The notes beneath the pieces are model-generated. The model did no database searches. It worked only from the letters and a program-made list of their open reading frames with translations, and was not told the origin of the DNA. Made by a program: the position numbers and the translations under genes. A stretch of DNA of 10,071 bases from Anaerofilum sp. Its GTDB lineage: Bacteria > Bacillota > Clostridia > Oscillospirales > Ruminococcaceae. The stretch spans positions 1 to 10,071 of the forward strand of contig JAHHUF010000057.1 of NCBI GenBank assembly GCA_020024115.1. Reading direction: 5' to 3'. Below are positions 6,468 to 10,071 of the stretch, one piece after another. How positions within the stretch are numbered: position 1 is the stretch's first letter; each line of letters starts with the position of its first letter.

Positions 6468-7304
6468 TTGGAATTTTTAGAGTTGATTAAAGCGTTGTTT
6501 TATGGATTGGTTGAGGGCATTACAGAATGGCTTCCTGTGTCCAGTACAGGGCACATGATTTTGTTTGAGGAATTTGTAAAGTTCAATCAAAGCGAAGAAT
6601 TTATGGCAATGTTTCGTGTTGTCATCCAGTTGGGAGCCATCTTGGCAGTTGTGATTTTGTTTTGGAACAAAATTTGGCCTTTCTGTGCAGACAAAAAACA
6701 AAATTATATCAAAAAAGATTCATGGAATTTGTGGTTTCGGATTTTAGTCGCAACTCTTCCCGCGTTGGTGCTGGGACTTTTGCTGGATGATTGGCTGGAC
6801 GCACATTTTTATAACTTTTTCACTGTGGCGGCAATGCTGATTGTGTATGGTGTGCTGTTTATTTTGGTGGAAAACAGCCGAAAGAATAAGCCCGCACGCA
6901 TCACCAGCCTGTTGGAACTGACCTATCGTGATGCCTTTATCATCGGTTTGTGGCAAGTATTGGCAATGATTCCAGGAACCAGTCGTTCAGGTGCTACCAT
7001 TATTGGTGGGCTTTTGCTGGGAGCAAGCCGTGCTGTTGCCGCAGAGTTCACATTCTTTTTGGCAATCCCTGTTATGGCAGGAGCAAGCCTGCTGAAAGTT
7101 TTGAAGTTTGGGCTGAACTTTACAGGGGAAGAAATTGCCGTTTTGGCTGTGGGCATGATTGTGGCATTTGTGGGTTCAATGGCAGCCATTCGCTTTTTGA
7201 TGGATTATGTAAAACGACATGATTTCAAAGTGTTTGGATGGTATCGAATCATCTTGGGCGTTGTTTTGCTGGCATATTACTTTTTGCTGAGAACACCGGC
7301 ATAA
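6468..7304 (+). CDS. uppP: undecaprenyl-diphosphatase UppP (BacA)
   Basis: This polytopic membrane enzyme removes a phosphate from undecaprenyl diphosphate to give the undecaprenyl phosphate carrier for peptidoglycan and other wall polymers; raised levels give bacitracin resistance. The 278 residues match the usual length. The first signature EGITEWLPVSSTGH (16-29) supplies E16, E20, S26 and H29. The second, PGTSRSGATIIGG (169-181), supplies R173. These correspond, shifted by one, to E17, E21, S27, H30 and R174 of the E. coli enzyme. Hydrophobic segments are spread over the whole length, for example 50-70, 88-108, 115-135, 155-170, 195-212, 222-245 and 257-274. The start is TTG 6468 with AAAGGAG (6451-6457) ten bases before; the N-terminus then aligns with the family, and no ATG fits. 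It is transcribed alone, between its own promoter and terminator. Confidence 0.96.
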   Translation: MEFLELIKALFYGLVEGITEWLPVSSTGHMILFEEFVKFNQSEEFMAMFRVVIQLGAILAVVILFWNKIWPFCADKKQNYIKKDSWNLWFRILVATLPALVLGLLLDDWLDAHFYNFFTVAAMLIVYGVLFILVENSRKNKPARITSLLELTYRDAFIIGLWQVLAMIPGTSRSGATIIGGLLLGASRAVAAEFTFFLAIPVMAGASLLKVLKFGLNFTGEEIAVLAVGMIVAFVGSMAAIRFLMDYVKRHDFKVFGWYRIILGVVLLAYYFLLRTPA

Positions 7305-7310
7305 AATACA

Positions 7311-7350
7311 AAAACCTTTTGTGATTGATTTCGCAAAAGGTTTTTTCTTG
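7311..7350 (+). terminator. intrinsic terminator of uppP
   Basis: Arms 7311-7324 and 7331-7344 form a 14-bp stem with one G-U pair around a 6-base loop; the T run 7341-7346 and TTG tail follow. It starts seven bases after the uppP stop. Confidence 0.82.
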
Positions 7351-7378
7351 TTTCAATCCAAAACCATAAAAATTTTGC

Positions 7379-7407
7379 TTGCAGGAAAAAACGCATTATT
7401 CTATAAT
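7379..7407 (+). promoter_or_regulatory. promoter of the DUF362-M18 transcript
   Basis: A perfect TATAAT (7402-7407) has TTGCAG (7379-7384) 17 bases upstream. It sits 45 bases before ATG 7453 and directly after the uppP terminator. Confidence 0.62.
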
Positions 7408-7452
7408 GACAAAAGAGGAGCAAAAGCTGTTTGAATAAAAGGAGAGAGAAAA

Positions 7453-8586
7453 ATGAGCAAGTCCCCTTCGATGGTATATTTTACAAATTTCCAAGCAAGA
7501 CCGGGAACCAGTGTGTTGGAAAAATTAGAGCGGTTGCTTTATGCAGCAGGAATTGATACCATTGATATGGAAAAAAAGATGGTAGCAATCAAAATTCATT
7601 TTGGTGAGCCGGGCAATCTGGCATATCTCCGCCCCAACTATGCAAAGGTTGTGGCAGATGTTGTCAAGAGCTTTGGGGGTATGCCGTTTTTGACAGACTG
7701 CAACACCTTGTATGTAGGCAGAAGAAAAAACGCCATTGACCACATAGAGGCTGCGTATGAAAATGGCTTTTCTCCCTTTTCAACAGGCTGTCATGTAATC
7801 ATTGCAGATGGATTGAAAGGCACAGATGATGTGGAAGTTCCTGTGCAGGGCGGTGAATATGTCAAAATCGCAAAAATCGGTCGTGCAATTATGGATGCAG
7901 ATGTTTTTATCAGCCTAAACCATTTCAAAGGGCATGAAAGTACCGGCTTTGGCGGAGCAATTAAAAATATTGGTATGGGGTGCGGAAGCCGTCGGGGAAA
8001 GATGGAACAGCACAACTCCGGCAAGCCGCAGGTGGCAGCAAAATTGTGCAGAGGATGTGGGATGTGTAGCAGGGATTGTGCCCATGGTGCAATTTCCTTT
8101 GATGAAAACCGAAAAGCAAGCATTGACCATAACAAATGCGTGGGATGCGGTCGCTGCATCGGTGCCTGCAATTTTGATGCAATTTATAACGAAAATTATG
8201 CTGCAAATGCACAACTGAATAAAAAGATGGCAGAGTATGCCAAAGCGGTTTTAGATGGAAGACCTCATTTTCATATTAGTTTGGTGATGGATGTTTCTCC
8301 CTATTGCGATTGCCATGGTGATAATGATATTCCTCTAATTCCGGATGTAGGCATTTTTGCCAGCTTTGACCCTGTGGCACTGGACCAAGCCTGTGCAGAT
8401 GCTTGTCAGACACAGCCGGTTATTCCGGGCAGTTTGCTGGATAACCGCATGAAAGCCCCCAATTTTATCAACAGTGGAGATATTTTCACCAATACAACCC
8501 CACAAAGCGAATGGAAAAGCTGTTTGAACCATGCTGAAAAAATCGGCTTAGGAAGTCGGGAATATGAAGTGAAAGTAATTAAATAA
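7453..8586 (+). CDS. DUF362 protein with a two-cluster 4Fe-4S ferredoxin domain
   Basis: The product has 377 residues and no signal peptide or membrane segment, so it is probably a cytosolic redox protein. The DUF362 core covers about 7-180, with IKIHFGEPGN (47-55), LTDCNTLYVGRR (80-91), NHFKGHESTGFGGAIKNIGMG (156-176). A bacterial ferredoxin-type insert follows with two full CxxCxxCxxxC motifs: C199, C202, C205, C209 and C229, C232, C235, C239, expected to hold two [4Fe-4S] clusters. The DUF362 part resumes with MDVSPYCDCHGDNDIP (279-294) and FASFDPVALDQA (302-313). Other Cys (C83, C177, C285, C287) lie in conserved-looking segments and may matter. The biochemical reaction of this family is not established to my knowledge, though it is common in anaerobic bacteria and archaea. 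ATG 7453 follows AAAAGGAG (7437-7444). An M18 peptidase gene lies 53 bases downstream with no terminator between. Confidence 0.92.
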   Translation: MSKSPSMVYFTNFQARPGTSVLEKLERLLYAAGIDTIDMEKKMVAIKIHFGEPGNLAYLRPNYAKVVADVVKSFGGMPFLTDCNTLYVGRRKNAIDHIEAAYENGFSPFSTGCHVIIADGLKGTDDVEVPVQGGEYVKIAKIGRAIMDADVFISLNHFKGHESTGFGGAIKNIGMGCGSRRGKMEQHNSGKPQVAAKLCRGCGMCSRDCAHGAISFDENRKASIDHNKCVGCGRCIGACNFDAIYNENYAANAQLNKKMAEYAKAVLDGRPHFHISLVMDVSPYCDCHGDNDIPLIPDVGIFASFDPVALDQACADACQTQPVIPGSLLDNRMKAPNFINSGDIFTNTTPQSEWKSCLNHAEKIGLGSREYEVKVIK

Positions 8587-8591
8587 TTTAT

Positions 8592-8621
8592 GGATGTATC
8601 GGATAATTTTCAGATATATCC
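8592..8621 (+). other. small hairpin before the M18 gene
   Basis: GGATGTATC (8592-8600) pairs with GATATATCC (8613-8621): 9 bp with one G-U pair in plus-strand RNA, around a 12-base loop. There is no T run after it; the Shine-Dalgarno region AAGAAAAGAGAG (8623-8634) follows at once. It could mark an mRNA processing or stabilising site, or be chance. Confidence 0.3.
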
Positions 8622-8639
8622 TAAGAAAAGAGAGTGTTT

Positions 8640-9941
8640 ATGAGTATCAATCAGCAATTATTTGATTTTATCGAAAAAAGCCCCAGCCCATTTCATGCAA
8701 TCAATGCAATGAGCGAATTGCTGGAGCAAAATGGATTTGTGGCATTGCAGGAGAACCAAACATGGAATCTTCAGCCGGAAGGGAAATATTATGTAACACG
8801 CAATCGCTCTTCCATTGTTGCCTTTGAAATGCCAAAGGGAGAGTTTGACGGCTTTTTGTTAACCTCCAGCCATAGCGATTGCCCAACCTTTAAAGTGAAA
8901 AATGGGGCAGAGTTGGAAGCAGCAGGAATGTACACCATGCTGAATACCGAAGGATACGGTGGAATGCTCTGCTCCACATGGCTTGACCGTCCTTTGGGCA
9001 TTGCGGGCCGTGTTTTGGTGGAAACCGACACAGGGGTGGAAACTTGTGTTGTCACCCTTGACCCGCTGCGTGTGATGATTCCCAATTTGGCAATTCACAT
9101 GGACAGAGAGGCAAACAACGGCAAAAAGTTCAACCTGCAAAGCGATATGCTCCCTTTGTTTGGCGAAAAAGATGCAAAAGGCACCTTTGAACAACTGGTA
9201 GCAAAAGCTGCCGGTGTTGCCAAAGAAAAGGTGATGGGCAGCGAATTGTATCTGTACAACCCTCAAAAAGGACAGGTTGTGGGAGTGAATGGGGAATATA
9301 TTTGTTCTCCCCGTTTGGACGATTTGGAATGTGGATTTGGCACATTGCAGGGGTTTTTGCAGGGCAAGCCGATGAATAATGTTAATGTATTTACCTCGTT
9401 GGATAATGAAGAAGTGGGCAGTTCCACCAAACAGGGAGCAGACTCCAACTTTTTGGCATCTACTCTGGAGCGTATTTGCAACTGTGCAGGTAAAGACCGT
9501 CAGGGATATTTTGCAGCATTGGCAAATAGCATGATGATTAGTGCAGACAATGCCCATGCAGTACATCCAGCACACCCAGCAAAAAGTGACCCTGTGACCA
9601 AAACACAGATGAATCAGGGTGTTGTTGTAAAAAGTAATGCAGGGCAAAAATATGCAACTGATGCTGTTTCGGCTGCTTTGCTAAAAAAGATTGCAGCAAA
9701 AGCAGAAGTAAAACTGCAATGGTTTGTGAATAACAGTGATGTAAGAGGTGGCAGCACTTTGGGCAATATCTCCACCACACAAGCAGCTATCAATACTGTG
9801 GATGTGGGGCTGGCACAGTTGGCAATGCACTCTTGCTATGAAACCGCCGGAAGCAAAGATTTGCAAGCGTTGGTTGATTTGTGCAAGGCGTTTTATTCAA
9901 ACGAACTGCAAATCCAGCAGGATGGCAATTGGAAATTGTAA
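8640..9941 (+). CDS. apeB: M18-family zinc aminopeptidase
   Basis: This cytosolic metallo-aminopeptidase removes N-terminal residues, by family precedent often acidic ones, from peptides. The 433 residues match the type-2 bacterial M18 group. The zinc and catalytic set is complete and in order: H78 and D80 in SSHSDCP, D227 in SPRLDDL, E257-E258 in DNEEVGS, D303 in SADNAHAVHP, and H397 in AMHSCYE. These fit His94, Asp264, Glu301/Glu302, Asp346 and His440 of human aspartyl aminopeptidase. The blocks STWLDRPLGIAGRV (112-125) and RGGSTLGNI (369-377) are also family signatures. The first motif reads HSD rather than the common HTD, a mild change. The start is ATG 8640; an in-frame GTG at 8634 lies within the Shine-Dalgarno stretch and is less likely. 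It is probably cotranscribed with the DUF362 gene. Substrate preference is inferred from the family only. Confidence 0.95.
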   Translation: MSINQQLFDFIEKSPSPFHAINAMSELLEQNGFVALQENQTWNLQPEGKYYVTRNRSSIVAFEMPKGEFDGFLLTSSHSDCPTFKVKNGAELEAAGMYTMLNTEGYGGMLCSTWLDRPLGIAGRVLVETDTGVETCVVTLDPLRVMIPNLAIHMDREANNGKKFNLQSDMLPLFGEKDAKGTFEQLVAKAAGVAKEKVMGSELYLYNPQKGQVVGVNGEYICSPRLDDLECGFGTLQGFLQGKPMNNVNVFTSLDNEEVGSSTKQGADSNFLASTLERICNCAGKDRQGYFAALANSMMISADNAHAVHPAHPAKSDPVTKTQMNQGVVVKSNAGQKYATDAVSAALLKKIAAKAEVKLQWFVNNSDVRGGSTLGNISTTQAAINTVDVGLAQLAMHSCYETAGSKDLQALVDLCKAFYSNELQIQQDGNWKL

Positions 9942-9951
9942 TTAACAAGAC

Positions 9952-9990
9952 TATAAAAGACGGGGGTTCCCCGTCTTTTATATAATAAGT
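9952..9990 (+). terminator. strong intrinsic terminator after the M18 gene
   Basis: Arms 9952-9965 and 9969-9982 form a perfect 14-bp stem with a 3-base loop. The core is GACGGGG/CCCCGTC, and the lower stem TATAAAA/TTTTATA provides the U-rich tail. The A-rich left flank makes it possibly bidirectional. The 80 or so bases to the window end hold no gene start that I can support. Confidence 0.9.
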
Positions 9991-10071
9991 AATATATAGT
10001 GTTTTTTAGGCTGAAATGCAAGCAATTGCAGGAAAGAAACCAAAAATGAAAAAATATTTTCAAAAATGAGA

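Noticed and set aside
6448..6480. Ten-codon reading frame (MKGDFAGWNF) over the uppP start region
   Set aside because: No ribosome binding site before it, and it contains the uppP Shine-Dalgarno sequence; most likely chance, though a leader peptide cannot be fully excluded.
8859..9647. Long open frame on the minus strand inside the M18 gene (262 codons)
   Set aside because: It lies fully antisense to a gene with complete catalytic motifs; its protein is rich in Cys, His and Phe as expected of a mirror frame and shows no family motif.
10046..10069. ATG at 10046 as the start of the next gene
   Set aside because: It reaches a stop after seven codons; the window ends too soon to judge the next gene.
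1..10071. tRNA, rRNA, CRISPR arrays, transposase genes or attachment sites
   Set aside because: Read through both strands by eye; no repeat-spacer pattern, cloverleaf, terminal inverted repeats with a transposase, or integrase was seen.

Overview
The window reads as chromosomal DNA of a low-to-medium GC Firmicute, most likely a gut Clostridia member (Oscillospiraceae-like by feel; this is inference). The support is a ydbS/ydbT-type PH-domain pair, paired TrkA/RCK proteins, an apeB-type M18 peptidase, strong AGGAGG ribosome binding sites, TTG start codons and compact U-tailed terminators. No RNA genes, insertion sequences, CRISPR arrays or prophage parts were seen.

Layout. (1) Bases 1-1494: the 3' part of a GH29 alpha-L-fucosidase, cut by the window edge. 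Its sequence style and codon use look like Bacteroidetes and differ from everything downstream. (2) 1694-2293, plus strand: a CDP-alcohol phosphatidyltransferase of the PgsA type, ended by a perfect 19-bp hairpin that also lies at the end of the converging minus-strand genes. (3) 2346-6243, minus strand: a five-gene block read from right to left, trkA-like 1, trkA-like 2, ydbS-like, ydbT-like and a gph-like HAD phosphatase. Start-stop spacing is tight except for a leader of about 130 bases before ydbS, which holds overlapping, mutually exclusive hairpins. (4) A 224-base divergent promoter region, then uppP (6468-7304, plus), with its own promoter and terminator. (5) 7453-9941, plus strand: a DUF362 protein with two 4Fe-4S clusters, then an M18 metallo-aminopeptidase, probably one transcript from a good sigma-A-like promoter, closed by a strong terminator at 9952-9982.

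Function. The theme of regions 2-4 is envelope housekeeping: phospholipid head-group synthesis, undecaprenyl phosphate recycling, membrane PH-domain proteins and K+ transport gating. The DUF362/M18 pair has no clear functional link to these genes. The fucosidase is a glycan-foraging gene and the one likely foreign element.

I did not find a convincing new multi-gene system. The most interesting items are the switch-like leader before ydbS, the compositional break after the fucosidase, and the tandem RCK pair that lacks an adjacent channel gene.
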